The notes below the pieces were generated by a model. It had not been told where the DNA came from. It did no database searches and saw only the letters and a program-made list of their open reading frames with translations. From Nocardioides sp. YIM 152315 (GTDB lineage Bacteria > Actinomycetota > Actinomycetes > Propionibacteriales > Nocardioidaceae), in NCBI RefSeq assembly GCF_029210375.1, contig NZ_JARGER010000042.1:62001-126000 (forward strand): DNA of 64,000 bases, given 5' to 3'. Below are positions 34,430 through 43,000 of this stretch, piece by piece (positions within the stretch are counted from its first letter, which is position 1; every line of letters begins with the position of its first letter). A program made the translations under genes and the position numbers.

Positions 34430-35809
34430 TCAGGCGTGCGCGTGCAGCGGCTTGCCCGCGAGCGCCAGGTGCGCCTCGCCGAGCGCCTCGTTCTGCGTGG
34501 GATGGGCGTGCACGAGCGGTGCCACGTCGTCGGCGTACGCCTCCCAGTTGTAGATCAGCTGGGCCTCGCCGATGAGCTCTCCGACCCGGTCGCCGACCAG
34601 GTGGACGCCGACCACCGGGCCGTCCTTGCGCCGGACCAGCTTCACGAAGCCCTGCGTCCTGAGGATCTGGCTCTTGCCGTTGCCGCCGAGGTCGTAGGTC
34701 ACGGTCTCGATGCCGTCGTCGCCGTACGTCGTCGCCGCCGTCGCCTCGTCGAGGCCGACGGACGCGACCTCGGGGTGGGAGTAGGTGACCCGCGGGATGC
34801 CGGACTCGTTGATCGGCTGCGGGTCCAGACCCGCGATGTCCTCCGCGACGAAGATGCCCTGCTGGAAGCCGCGGTGCGCGAGCTGGAGGCCCGGGACGAT
34901 GTCGCCGACGGCGTAGACGCCGTCGAGGTTGGTGCGGCAACGCTCGTCGGCGAGCACGAAGCCTCGGTCCATCGCCACGCCCTGCTCGTCGTAGCCCAGG
35001 CCCTCGGTGACCGGCCCGCGGCCGACGGCGACCAGCAGCAGCTCGGTCTCGATCGTGTCGCCCCCCTCGACGGTGACGACGACACCGGTGTCGGTGGTCT
35101 TCACGCTCTGGAAGGGCGTGCCGGTGCGGAACGCGATCTTCCGCTTGCGGAACGCTCGCTCGAGGGCCTTCGACGACGCCTCGTCCTCCGCGGCCAGGAG
35201 GCGGGGCAGCGCCTCGACGATGGTGACCTCGGCGCCGAAGCTGCGCCAGACGCTCGCGAACTCGCAGCCGATCACGCCGCCGCCGAGCACGACCACGGAG
35301 GCCGGCACCCGGTCGAGCCGTAGCGCCTGCTCGGAGGTGATCACCCGCTCGCCGTCGACCTCGAGGCCGGGCAGGCTCCGCGAGTAGGAGCCCGAGGCGA
35401 GCACCACGTGCCGACCCGTCCAGGCGCGACCGTCGACGGTGACCTCGCGCGGGCCGGTCAGCCGGCCGGCGCCCTCGACCACCGTGATGCCGCGGCCCTT
35501 GATCAGCCCGGTCAGGCCCTTGAACAGTCGCGAGACGACGCCGTCCTTGTAGGCGTTGACTCCCGTCATGTCGACGCCGTCGAGCGTCGCGCGGACGCCG
35601 AACTGCGCGGACTCGCGGGTCTGGTCGGCGACCTCCGCGGCGTGGAGCAGGGCCTTCGTCGGGATGCAGCCGACGTGCAGGCAGGTGCCGCCAAGGTCGC
35701 CCTTCTCGACGAGCCCGACGCTCAGCCCCAGCTGGGCGGCACGGAGGGCACAGGCGTAACCACCCGAGCCGGCGCCGAGGATGAGTACGTCAAAGTCGGG
35801 TTCGGCCAC
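34430..35809 (-). CDS. lpdA: dihydrolipoyl dehydrogenase
   Basis: 459 residues from GTG 35809. FAD-binding motif GAGSGGYACALRAAQLG, redox-active pair GGTCLHVGCIPTKALLH near 40, NAD-binding GGGVIGCEFASV near 180, and the C-terminal His-Glu pair in HAHPTQNEALGEAHLAL are all present. It reoxidises the lipoyl groups of SucB and other lipoylated proteins. It lies upstream of sucB on the same strand. Confidence 0.95.
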   Translation of the reverse strand: MAEPDFDVLILGAGSGGYACALRAAQLGLSVGLVEKGDLGGTCLHVGCIPTKALLHAAEVADQTRESAQFGVRATLDGVDMTGVNAYKDGVVSRLFKGLTGLIKGRGITVVEGAGRLTGPREVTVDGRAWTGRHVVLASGSYSRSLPGLEVDGERVITSEQALRLDRVPASVVVLGGGVIGCEFASVWRSFGAEVTIVEALPRLLAAEDEASSKALERAFRKRKIAFRTGTPFQSVKTTDTGVVVTVEGGDTIETELLLVAVGRGPVTEGLGYDEQGVAMDRGFVLADERCRTNLDGVYAVGDIVPGLQLAHRGFQQGIFVAEDIAGLDPQPINESGIPRVTYSHPEVASVGLDEATAATTYGDDGIETVTYDLGGNGKSQILRTQGFVKLVRRKDGPVVGVHLVGDRVGELIGEAQLIYNWEAYADDVAPLVHAHPTQNEALGEAHLALAGKPLHAHA

Positions 35810-35923
35810 GTCCCCATCCTTGCACTTCCGAGCGGCCGGTCCACACCGCCCTCCTGCTACCGGAGGGTCACAACCGGCGCGGATCCTCGGCGCTGCGTGG
35901 GGAGTGTTGGCACACTTGACCCC

Positions 35924-36292
35924 ATGTCATGGATGGACCGCTTTCGCCGGGGCTCGAAGGCGCGCATGAGCGCTCCCGCGCGCGATGCCTCGCGCACCGG
36001 CTCGACCCGCGTGCGCGCGTCGGACTCGATGGACACCGGGCACCTCTTCACCTGGGTCACCGAGCGTCGCGGCGTGGAGGGCTTCGTCGAGCCGCGGACG
36101 GCGGTCAGCGACGTGACGCTGCTCCTGGTCGCCCACGACGGCGAGTGGACGCGCCGCAGGGTGCCGTCGGCGAAGTGGGCCCACGACTTCTGCAACAAGC
36201 AGCACATCCCGTCCTACGACGCGGCCGTCGTCGGCATCCCGCAGCGGATGCGCGACTACAACCGCCGCAAGAAGCTCCAGGGCGAAGCCTAG
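35924..36292 (+). CDS. conserved hypothetical protein
   Basis: 122 residues from ATG 35924, with CACACT seven bases upstream suggesting a leaderless start. A basic N-terminus (MSWMDRFRRGSKARM) precedes a compact domain with FTWVTERRGVEGFVEPRTAV, WTRRRVPSAKWAHDFCNKQH and a C-terminal GIPQRMRDYNRRKKL. It resembles small conserved actinobacterial proteins of unknown function. It converges with pepA with a 4-base overlap. Confidence 0.68.
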   Translation: MSWMDRFRRGSKARMSAPARDASRTGSTRVRASDSMDTGHLFTWVTERRGVEGFVEPRTAVSDVTLLLVAHDGEWTRRRVPSAKWAHDFCNKQHIPSYDAAVVGIPQRMRDYNRRKKLQGEA

Positions 36293-37785
36293 GCCACCAG
36301 CGCCCGCGCGTAGTCGACGAGCGTGCCCACGGCGACGCCGGTGCCGCCACTGGTGACGTGGCCCCACGGGCCGCCGGAGTTGAACGACGGGCCGGCGATG
36401 TCGAGGTGTGCCCACGGCAGGCCGCCGGTGAACTCGCGGAGGAACGCCGCGGCGTAGAGGCCGCCGCCCCAGCGGATCCAGTCGTGCTGGGAGAGGTCGG
36501 CGATCTTGCTGCTGTGGATCCGCTCGTCCATCGCCTCGGGGATCGGCATCGGCCACATCTCCTCGCCGGCGGTCCCCGCGGCGGCGAGCACGTCGTCGAC
36601 GACGTCGGGCGAGCCCATCACGCCCGCGACGCGGTCGCCGAGCGCGACGACCATGTGGCCGGTCAGCGTCGCCACGTCGATCAGCACGTCGGGGCGCCGC
36701 TCGGTCGCGCGGACGAGGGCGTCGGCGAGGATCAGCCGGCCCTCGGCGTCGGTGTTCTGGATCTCGACCGTCGTGCCGCCGTACTGCGTGAGGACGTCGC
36801 CCGGGCGCATCGCGCTGCCGGAGACCATGTTCTCCGCCATCGGCACGAACGTGCTGACCTTGATCGGCAGACCGAGGGTCGCGATCGCGTACGTCGCCTG
36901 CACGACGGCGGCAGCGCCCGCCATGTCGGACTTCATCTCGCCCATGCTCTGCGCCGGCTTGATGGTCAGGCCGCCGGAGTCGAACGTGATGCCCTTGCCG
37001 ACCAGTGCCAGGTGGCGCTCCGCGCCGCGCGGGGAGTAGCTGAGCTCGACCAGCCGGGGCGGCGCGGCGGAGCCGCCGCCGACGCCGAGGATGCCACCGC
37101 AGCCCATCTCGGCGAGCGCCTGCTCGTCGTGGACCTTGATCGCGATCTTCGGGGCGCCGCGGCCCCTGGTCAGCTCCCTGGTCGCGGCGGCGACCGTGTC
37201 GGCGAACGCCGGCGGAGTCAGGTCTCCCGGCGGGACGTTCACCCAGTCGCGGGTCACGGCGACGGCGCGGGCGACGACCTGGGCCTCCTCGAACGCGGCG
37301 ACGACCTCCTTGCGGCGCGCGGCCTCGCAGAGCACCACGACCTCGCCGGGGGCGGTGCTCTTCGACTCCTTCTTGTACGTCGTGAAGGTGTAGCCGCCCA
37401 GCACGTGCCCCTCGGTGACCGCCCGGACGAGCTCGGCGGAGCCGGCGGGGAGCGCGAGGCCGACGGACGCCGCGTTGCCGACCGATCGGGCCGCGACCCC
37501 GGCGGCGCGGCGTACGGCGGTCGCGTCGACCACCTTGCCGAGCCCGACCAGGACGAGCAGGGGTGAGCCGAGTGTGCCGGCGGTCGGGACCTTGACGGTC
37601 TCGCCGGTCTTACCGGTCACCCCGAGCGTCGCGAGGAGGGGACGCAGCTTGCGTCCGTAGGCCTTGCCGACGTCGGTCGCGCCGTCGGCGAGCTCGGGCC
37701 CCTTCGCGCCCTGCACCACGCCGACGACCACCGCCTCGCACCTGGTCTTGGCGGGGCTGGCGCTGCGCAAGGTGTACGTCGTCAC
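36289..37785 (-). CDS. pepA: leucyl aminopeptidase (M17)
   Basis: 498 residues from GTG 37785; minus-strand TATCCT is six bases upstream. The N-terminal macro-like domain is followed by the di-zinc catalytic domain: GKGITFDSGGLTIKPAQSMG near 255 with the Lys and Asp ligands, DMAGAAAVV, and NTDAEGRLILADAL near 340, the family signature with Asp/Glu ligands and Arg. It removes N-terminal residues from peptides in the cytoplasm. It is divergent from gcvT. Confidence 0.95.
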   Translation of the reverse strand: MTTYTLRSASPAKTRCEAVVVGVVQGAKGPELADGATDVGKAYGRKLRPLLATLGVTGKTGETVKVPTAGTLGSPLLVLVGLGKVVDATAVRRAAGVAARSVGNAASVGLALPAGSAELVRAVTEGHVLGGYTFTTYKKESKSTAPGEVVVLCEAARRKEVVAAFEEAQVVARAVAVTRDWVNVPPGDLTPPAFADTVAAATRELTRGRGAPKIAIKVHDEQALAEMGCGGILGVGGGSAAPPRLVELSYSPRGAERHLALVGKGITFDSGGLTIKPAQSMGEMKSDMAGAAAVVQATYAIATLGLPIKVSTFVPMAENMVSGSAMRPGDVLTQYGGTTVEIQNTDAEGRLILADALVRATERRPDVLIDVATLTGHMVVALGDRVAGVMGSPDVVDDVLAAAGTAGEEMWPMPIPEAMDERIHSSKIADLSQHDWIRWGGGLYAAAFLREFTGGLPWAHLDIAGPSFNSGGPWGHVTSGGTGVAVGTLVDYARALVA

Positions 37786-37791
37786 CGGGGC

Positions 37792-37797
37792 AGGATA
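37792..37797 (-). promoter_or_regulatory. -10 element of leaderless pepA
   Basis: Minus-strand TATCCT, six bases before GTG 37785. Confidence 0.5.
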
Positions 37798-37826
37798 GTG
37801 CGCGACCCCGTCGATCCACGCTGAGG

Positions 37827-37832
37827 TAGGTT
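37827..37832 (+). promoter_or_regulatory. -10 element of leaderless gcvT
   Basis: TAGGTT followed by seven bases and ATG 37840. Confidence 0.55.
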
Positions 37833-37839
37833 CCCGGAC

Positions 37840-38943
37840 ATGGCCGACCTGCTGCGCTCACCCCTCCACGACCGGCACGAGGCGCTGGGGGCCAAGTTCG
37901 CGGCGTTCGGTGGCTGGTCGATGCCGCTGGAGTACCCCACCGGCGTCGTCAAGGAGCACACCGCCGTCCGCGAGGCCGTCGGCATCTTCGACGTCAGCCA
38001 CCTCGGCAAGGCGGTCGTCGCCGGCCCGGGGGCCGCCGACTTCGTCAACGCGACGCTCACCAACGACCTGGGCCGGATCGGGCCGGGCCAGGCGCAGTAC
38101 ACGCTGTGCTGCGACGACGAGACCGGCGGCATCGTCGACGACCTGATCGCCTACCTGTACGACGACGAGCGGGTGCTGCTGGTCCCGAACGCGGCCAACA
38201 CCGCCGAGGTCGTGCGCCGGCTCGCCGCCGCCGCGCCGGAGGGTGTGAGCGTCACCGACGAGCACCGCGACCACGTCGTGCTCGCGGTGCAGGGCACGAG
38301 GTCCGACGAGGTGCTGGCCGCGGCCGGCTTCCCGGTCGGCCATGACTACATGTCGTTCGTCCTCGCCACGTTCGAGGGGGCAGACGTCGTGGTCTGCCGC
38401 ACCGGCTACACCGGCGAGCGCGGTTACGAGCTGATCGCGCCGAACGCCGTGGCCGGTGCGCTCTGGGACGCGATCGTCGCGGCCGGTGCCGCGCACGGGA
38501 TCGCGCCGTGCGGCCTGGGCGCGCGCGACACCCTGCGCACCGAGATGGGCTACCCGCTGCACGGGCAGGACATCGCGCCCGACGTCACCCCCAACGAGGG
38601 CCGGGTCGGTTGGGCCGTCGGCTGGAAGAAGGACGCGTTCTGGGGGCGCGACGTGCTGACCGCCGAGCGGGAAGCCGGACCGAAGCGTGTGCTGCGCGGC
38701 ATCGTGGCCACCGGACGTGGCATCCCGCGCCCGCACATGACGGTCAGCCTGACCGCCGACGTGCCGGTCGGCGAGGTCACCTCCGGCACGTTCTCGCCCA
38801 CGCTGCGCAAGGGCCTCGGCCTCGCGCTCGTCTCGTCCTCCGTCGCGCCCGACGCGGAGGTGGGCGTCGACGTCCGTGGCCGCCGCGAGATCTTCCAGCT
38901 GGTGAAGCCGCCGTTCCTCGACCCGTCCGTGCGGGAGGACTGA
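37840..38943 (+). CDS. gcvT: aminomethyltransferase (glycine cleavage T protein)
   Basis: 367 residues. Typical elements are FGGWSMPLEYPTGVVKEHTA near 25, VGIFDVSHLGKAVV, the folate-site region QAQYTLCCDDETGGIVDDL near 85 with the conserved Asp, CRTGYTGERGYELI near 190, and RTEMGYPLHGQDI. The C-terminal barrel ends ...ELVKPPF-like (REIFQLVKPPFL). It transfers the methylene group of glycine to tetrahydrofolate. No other gcv gene is adjacent. A small gene follows after two bases. Confidence 0.95.
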   Translation: MADLLRSPLHDRHEALGAKFAAFGGWSMPLEYPTGVVKEHTAVREAVGIFDVSHLGKAVVAGPGAADFVNATLTNDLGRIGPGQAQYTLCCDDETGGIVDDLIAYLYDDERVLLVPNAANTAEVVRRLAAAAPEGVSVTDEHRDHVVLAVQGTRSDEVLAAAGFPVGHDYMSFVLATFEGADVVVCRTGYTGERGYELIAPNAVAGALWDAIVAAGAAHGIAPCGLGARDTLRTEMGYPLHGQDIAPDVTPNEGRVGWAVGWKKDAFWGRDVLTAEREAGPKRVLRGIVATGRGIPRPHMTVSLTADVPVGEVTSGTFSPTLRKGLGLALVSSSVAPDAEVGVDVRGRREIFQLVKPPFLDPSVRED

Positions 38944-38945
38944 CC

Positions 38946-39203
38946 GTGAACCTGCCCGAGCACCCGCCCACCTTCCGCTCGCCCAGCCCGGCCGAGCGGC
39001 CGTGGTGGTGGCGCCTGGAGACCGCCGCCGGCGCCGAGGTCGCCGTCGAGGGAGACCTCGCCGACCAGCGGTTCGCCAGCCAGGCCGACGCCGAGTCGTG
39101 GGTGGGGGAGATCTGGTCCGACCTCGCGGCCGTCGGCGTCGACGCCGTCACGCTCTTCGAGCACGAGCGGCAGGTCTACGGACCGATGTCGCTGCACGCC
39201 TGA
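38946..39203 (+). CDS. small conserved hypothetical protein after gcvT
   Basis: 85 residues from GTG 38946, two bases after the gcvT stop, so co-translated with it. The sequence has RPWWWRLETAAGAEV near the N-terminus and WVGEIWSDLAAVGVDAV, VTLFEHERQVYGPMSL near the end. It is a small actinobacterial family often near gcvT or pepA; the function is unknown. No signal peptide or membrane segment. Confidence 0.7.
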   Translation: MNLPEHPPTFRSPSPAERPWWWRLETAAGAEVAVEGDLADQRFASQADAESWVGEIWSDLAAVGVDAVTLFEHERQVYGPMSLHA

Positions 39204-39236
39204 CCGCGGCACGCCCGATGGCGACATGATGTCGCC

Positions 39237-39722
39237 ATGCCCGCGGACGACGCCGACTTCGCCGCCTACCTGACCGCTCGGTGGCCGGCGGTCGTCCGCA
39301 CGCTGGTGCTGCTCGGCACCTCGCGCTCGGACGCGGAGAGCACCGGTCGAGAGGCCCTCGCGGGGTGCTACGGCTCGTGGCAGCGGGTCCGCCACGAGGA
39401 CGACGTGGACGCGCACGTCTACCGCGCCGTCCTGTCGTCCTGGCGGCGCGGCCGCCGCCAGCGGATCGAGCCGAACGAGCCGACCGAGGCGACCGAGGCG
39501 AACGACCCGGCCGATCCGGTGCCGCTGCGCCGGGCGCTGCGGGCCGAGCTCGACCGGTTGCCCGTCGAGGAGCGCGAGGTGCTCGTGCTGCGGTTCGTCG
39601 CCGAGCTGGACGACGTCCAGGTGGCCGACGCGCTCGACGTGCCCCTGGAGGTGGCGCGCGACCGCCTGGCGGACGGGCTCGCGAGACTCGACCTCGACGC
39701 GTTGCAGGAGCTCGGCCCGTGA
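39237..39722 (+). CDS. ECF-type RNA polymerase sigma factor (SigE family)
   Basis: 161 residues. Region 2 (about 8-75: FAAYLTARWPAVVRTLVLLG, VYRAVLSSWRRGRRQR) and region 4 (about 105-155: LDRLPVEEREVLVLRFVAEL, VQVADALDVPLEVARDRL) are present; the linker is rich in Glu/Thr repeats. It matches SigE-family ECF factors of Streptomyces and Nocardioides, in which region 2 is degenerate. GTGA overlap with the next gene, a membrane protein with a matching N-terminal region, suggests a sigma/anti-sigma pair. Confidence 0.8.
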   Translation: MPADDADFAAYLTARWPAVVRTLVLLGTSRSDAESTGREALAGCYGSWQRVRHEDDVDAHVYRAVLSSWRRGRRQRIEPNEPTEATEANDPADPVPLRRALRAELDRLPVEEREVLVLRFVAELDDVQVADALDVPLEVARDRLADGLARLDLDALQELGP

Positions 39723-40795
39723 CGCGCGAGCAGACGGCCGCGGACGTCTTCCGCCGGGCCGCCGCGTCGATCGAGGTGACGTCGGCGCCGCTGGCCGACG
39801 TCGTCGCCGTGGCACGGGCGAGGCGCGGCAGGCGGCGCCGGATCGCGATCGCCGGCGCGGCCGTGGCCGTGCTGGTCGTCGGTGGTGGCACCTGGCTGGC
39901 CGCGCGGTCGTCGCCGGAGTCCGACGAGCTCGCGCGGCTCGACGTGAAGCCCGCGCCGAACCCGGTCGACGTCGCGTGGTACGCCAACGGCCGCCTGCAC
40001 CTCGACGAGATCAGCGTCGCGCTTCCGCAGCTGACCGGCATCGTGGAGGTCGACGGCGGCGCGGCGTACGTCGACGTCGACGGCACGGTCGGCTTCGTGT
40101 CGGCCGACGGCGACCACCGCCGGCTCGGCAGCTCGGATCCGGACACCCTGCTCGTCGGCTCCACCGAGACCGGCTGGGCCGCCTGGATCGAGCCCGGCCG
40201 CGCCCGGCTGGTCGTCCACGACGTCGGCACCGGCGAGGTCGTCGGCAGCAGGGACCTCGCGTCCGCGGACGCCCAGCTGATCGCGATCGACCAGCACCGC
40301 GTCTTCTACCGCGAGGCCGGCGACTCCTACGCCTGGACGCCCGGGGTGGAGAGTCCGGAACGCCTCGTCCGCCGAGGGCTCGTCGACGTCGAGTCCGCCA
40401 CCCGGCTCTACCAGGAGGGGCGGCGGATCGTCATGGTGCAGTCGCTCTTCAGCGTCGAGTTCGCGCGACCGGGGCTCGGCGGCACGCTGTCCTCGGGCGG
40501 CACGTACGTGCTGACCCGGAGAGCGGACGGCGACGTCGCGCCGGTCGGCGATCCCTACCGGCCGCTGATGTACGATGCCCGCTCCGGCGACCGGATCCGC
40601 ACCGGCGTCGGGCCCGGCGAGCTCGCGGTCGACGCGGCGTTCGGCGACAACAACACCGTCACCTACCTGGTCGCCCCGGCTGCCGACCTCGACGGCGACC
40701 CACTCCTGGTGCTGCGCAGCTGCACACTCGGCGGGGACTGCAACGACGTCGCCCCGGTGCCGACCGGCACAGACCGACCGCTGCTGGCGCACTGA
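39719..40795 (+). CDS. single-pass membrane protein, possible anti-sigma partner
   Basis: 358 residues from GTG 39719 overlapping the sigma-factor stop. A 45-residue basic cytoplasmic part is followed by one helix (RIAIAGAAVAVLVVGGGTWL, about 43-62) and a large extracytoplasmic domain of repeated beta strands with WxxNG, GxxVxSRD and DxDGxV patterns suggesting a beta-propeller. This layout matches sensor-type partners encoded after SigE-family ECF factors. No zinc-binding HxxxCxxC motif is present, so a classical ZAS anti-sigma factor is excluded. Confidence 0.65.
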   Translation: MTREQTAADVFRRAAASIEVTSAPLADVVAVARARRGRRRRIAIAGAAVAVLVVGGGTWLAARSSPESDELARLDVKPAPNPVDVAWYANGRLHLDEISVALPQLTGIVEVDGGAAYVDVDGTVGFVSADGDHRRLGSSDPDTLLVGSTETGWAAWIEPGRARLVVHDVGTGEVVGSRDLASADAQLIAIDQHRVFYREAGDSYAWTPGVESPERLVRRGLVDVESATRLYQEGRRIVMVQSLFSVEFARPGLGGTLSSGGTYVLTRRADGDVAPVGDPYRPLMYDARSGDRIRTGVGPGELAVDAAFGDNNTVTYLVAPAADLDGDPLLVLRSCTLGGDCNDVAPVPTGTDRPLLAH

Positions 40796-40811
40796 TCCGT
40801 GGACGCGGCGC

Positions 40812-40817
40812 TACTGT
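40812..40817 (+). promoter_or_regulatory. -10 element of leaderless PhzF-family gene
   Basis: TACTGT followed by seven bases and ATG 40825. Confidence 0.55.
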
Positions 40818-40824
40818 CCCCGGC

Positions 40825-41640
40825 ATGCGCTTCAGCCAGGTCGACGTCTTCTCCAGCGAGCCGCTGCGCGGCAACCCGGTCGCGGTCGTGCACGACGCGG
40901 ACGGTGTCAGCGACGAGCAGATGGCGGCGTTCGCGCGGTGGACCAACCTGTCCGAGACGACGTTCCTGCTCCCGCCGACCGACCCCGCTGCCGACTACCG
41001 GCTGCGGATCTGGACGCCGGGCGGCGAGCTGCCGTTCGCCGGGCACCCGACCCTCGGCAGCGCGCACGCGTGGCTCGAGGCGGGGGGAGCACCCGGCGGC
41101 GAGGACCTGGTCCAGGAGTGCGGAGCCGGCCTGGTGCGGATCCGCCGTCGAGACGGGCTCTCGTTCGCGGCACCCCCGCTGGTCCGGTCCGGGCCGGTCG
41201 ACCCCGCCGACGTGACGCGGGCGTGCCGGGCGCTGGGGATCGCCGAGGCCGACGTCGTCGCGTCGGAGTGGATCGACAACGGGCCGGGCTGGCTGGGCGT
41301 CCTGCTCGCCGACGCCGCCGCGGTGCTCGCCCTCGAGCCCGACTGGGCGGCCTTCGGCGACCTGAAGATCGGCGTCGTCGGCCCGTACGACGAGGGCCCG
41401 CTCGCCGTGGAGCTCCGGGCGTTCTGCCCCGGCTACGGCATGCCGGAGGATCCGGTGACCGGCTCGCTCAACGCCGGGGTCGGCCAGTGGCTCGCCGGCG
41501 ACCGCCTGCCCGCGTCGTACGTCGCGTCGCAGGGCACGGTCCTGCAGCGGGCCGGTCGGGTGCACGTGCTGCGGGAGGGGCAGGAGGTGTGGGTGGGCGG
41601 CGACACCCGGACCACCGTGACCGGCACCGTCGACCTCTGA
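40825..41640 (+). CDS. PhzF family isomerase/epimerase-like protein
   Basis: 271 residues. N-terminal FSQVDVFSSEPLRGNPVAVV with the family pattern DvFt-x-x-p-GNP, catalytic Glu in NLSETTFLLPP near 45, LRIWTPGGELPFAGHPTLGS near 75, and the second-half EDPVTGSLNAGVGQWL near 210. PhzF proteins isomerise or epimerise small metabolites; only some act in phenazine synthesis and no phenazine genes are near. The exact substrate is unknown. Confidence 0.88.
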   Translation: MRFSQVDVFSSEPLRGNPVAVVHDADGVSDEQMAAFARWTNLSETTFLLPPTDPAADYRLRIWTPGGELPFAGHPTLGSAHAWLEAGGAPGGEDLVQECGAGLVRIRRRDGLSFAAPPLVRSGPVDPADVTRACRALGIAEADVVASEWIDNGPGWLGVLLADAAAVLALEPDWAAFGDLKIGVVGPYDEGPLAVELRAFCPGYGMPEDPVTGSLNAGVGQWLAGDRLPASYVASQGTVLQRAGRVHVLREGQEVWVGGDTRTTVTGTVDL

Positions 41641-41654
41641 GGTCCGGGGACGTC

Positions 41655-41660
41655 TAGGGT
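41655..41660 (+). promoter_or_regulatory. -10 element of leaderless thyA
   Basis: TAGGGT followed by six bases and GTG 41667. Confidence 0.55.
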
Positions 41661-41666
41661 TGGGGC

Positions 41667-42476
41667 GTGCAGCAGTACCTCGACCTCCTCCGGCGCGTCC
41701 TCGACGACGGTGTCGAGAAGGGCGACCGCACGGGCACCGGCACGCGCTCGGTCTTCGGGCACCAGATGCGCTTCGACCTGGCGGCCGGGTTCCCCCTGGT
41801 CACGACGAAGAAGATCCACACACGCTCCGTCTTCGGCGAGCTGCTGTGGTTCCTGCGCGGCGACACCAACGTGAAGTGGCTGCAGGACCGCGGCATCACC
41901 ATCTGGGACGAGTGGGCCGACGACGACGGCGACCTCGGGCCGGTCTACGGCTACCAGTGGCGGTCGTGGCCGACGCCCGACGGCCGGCACGTCGACCAGA
42001 TCGCCGCCGTCGTCGACCAGATCCGGAGCAATCCCGACTCGCGCCGGCACCTCGTCTCCGCCTGGAACGTCGCGGACATCCCCGACATGGCGCTCGCGCC
42101 CTGCCACGCGCTCTTCCAGTTCTACGTGGCTCCCCAGGACGACGGGCCGGGCAGACTCAGCTGCCAGCTCTACCAGCGCTCCGCCGACGTCTTCCTCGGC
42201 GTGCCGTTCAACATCGCGTCGTACGCCCTGCTGACCCACATGGTCGCCCAGGTGACCGGCCTCGAGGTCGGCGACTTCGTCCACACGCTCGGCGACGCGC
42301 ACCTCTACCTCAACCATCTCGACCAGGCGCGCCTCCAGCTGACCCGCTCGCCGCGGGCGCTGCCCACCCTGGTGCTGGATCCCTCGGTGACCGAGCTCGA
42401 CGCCTTCGACCTCGAGCACATCGCCGTCGAGGGCTACGACCCGCACCCCGGCATCAAGGCCCCCATTGCCGTCTAG
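41667..42476 (+). CDS. thyA: thymidylate synthase
   Basis: 269 residues from GTG 41667. Motifs: RTGTGTRSVFGHQMRFDL near 22 with the phosphate-binding Arg, ELLWFLRGDTNVKWL near 60, IWDEWADDDGDLGPVYGYQW near 82, the catalytic Cys in LAPCHALFQFYV near 148, and NIASYALLTHMVAQ. It methylates dUMP to dTMP using methylene-tetrahydrofolate. folA follows closely and regenerates the folate, so the pair forms one functional unit. Confidence 0.97.
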   Translation: MQQYLDLLRRVLDDGVEKGDRTGTGTRSVFGHQMRFDLAAGFPLVTTKKIHTRSVFGELLWFLRGDTNVKWLQDRGITIWDEWADDDGDLGPVYGYQWRSWPTPDGRHVDQIAAVVDQIRSNPDSRRHLVSAWNVADIPDMALAPCHALFQFYVAPQDDGPGRLSCQLYQRSADVFLGVPFNIASYALLTHMVAQVTGLEVGDFVHTLGDAHLYLNHLDQARLQLTRSPRALPTLVLDPSVTELDAFDLEHIAVEGYDPHPGIKAPIAV

Positions 42477-42492
42477 GGGTGGGAGTCGGGTC

Positions 42493-42969
42493 GTGCTCGT
42501 CGCCGCCGTCGCCCGCAACGGGGTGATCGGCAACGGCCCCGAGATCCCGTGGAGGCTGCCCGGGGAGCAGGCGTTCTTCAAGTCGTTCACCCTCGGCCAC
42601 ACCCTGGTGATGGGCCGCACGACGCACGAGTCGATCGGCCGGCCGCTCCCGGGCCGCACCACGATCGTGCTCACCCGCTCGCCCTCCTGGTCGGCGGCCG
42701 GCGTCCTCGTCGCGCACTCGGTCGAGGAGGCGCTCGACCTCGCCGACACGCTGCCGGCCGGAGCGCAGGTGATGGTCGCGGGCGGGGGAGAGGTGTACGC
42801 CGCCGCCCTTCCGCACGCGGACGAGCAGGTGCTGTCGCTGGTCGACCTCGAGCCCGAGGGCGACGCGTTCTACCCGTCGTACGACCCCGCGGAGTGGCTC
42901 GAGACCGCCCGCGAGACCCACGACGGCTACGACCGGGTCTTCCTGGTGCGGGCGGCCGACCGCCTGTAG
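42493..42969 (+). CDS. folA: dihydrofolate reductase
   Basis: 158 residues from GTG 42493, with GGTGGGAG about 10 bases upstream; an in-frame TTG at 42466, overlapping thyA, would add nine residues. Signature elements: VARNGVIGNGPEIPWRLPGE near 6 (substrate loop with the acidic residue replaced by the NGPEIPW type), LVMGRTTHESIGRPLPGRTT near 40, and GGGEVYAAALPHAD near 100. It reduces the dihydrofolate formed by ThyA. Length is normal for the family. Confidence 0.92.
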   Translation: MLVAAVARNGVIGNGPEIPWRLPGEQAFFKSFTLGHTLVMGRTTHESIGRPLPGRTTIVLTRSPSWSAAGVLVAHSVEEALDLADTLPAGAQVMVAGGGEVYAAALPHADEQVLSLVDLEPEGDAFYPSYDPAEWLETARETHDGYDRVFLVRAADRL

Positions 42970-43000
42970 GGCTCTTGGCCGACCCTGACAGGCTTGGCCC

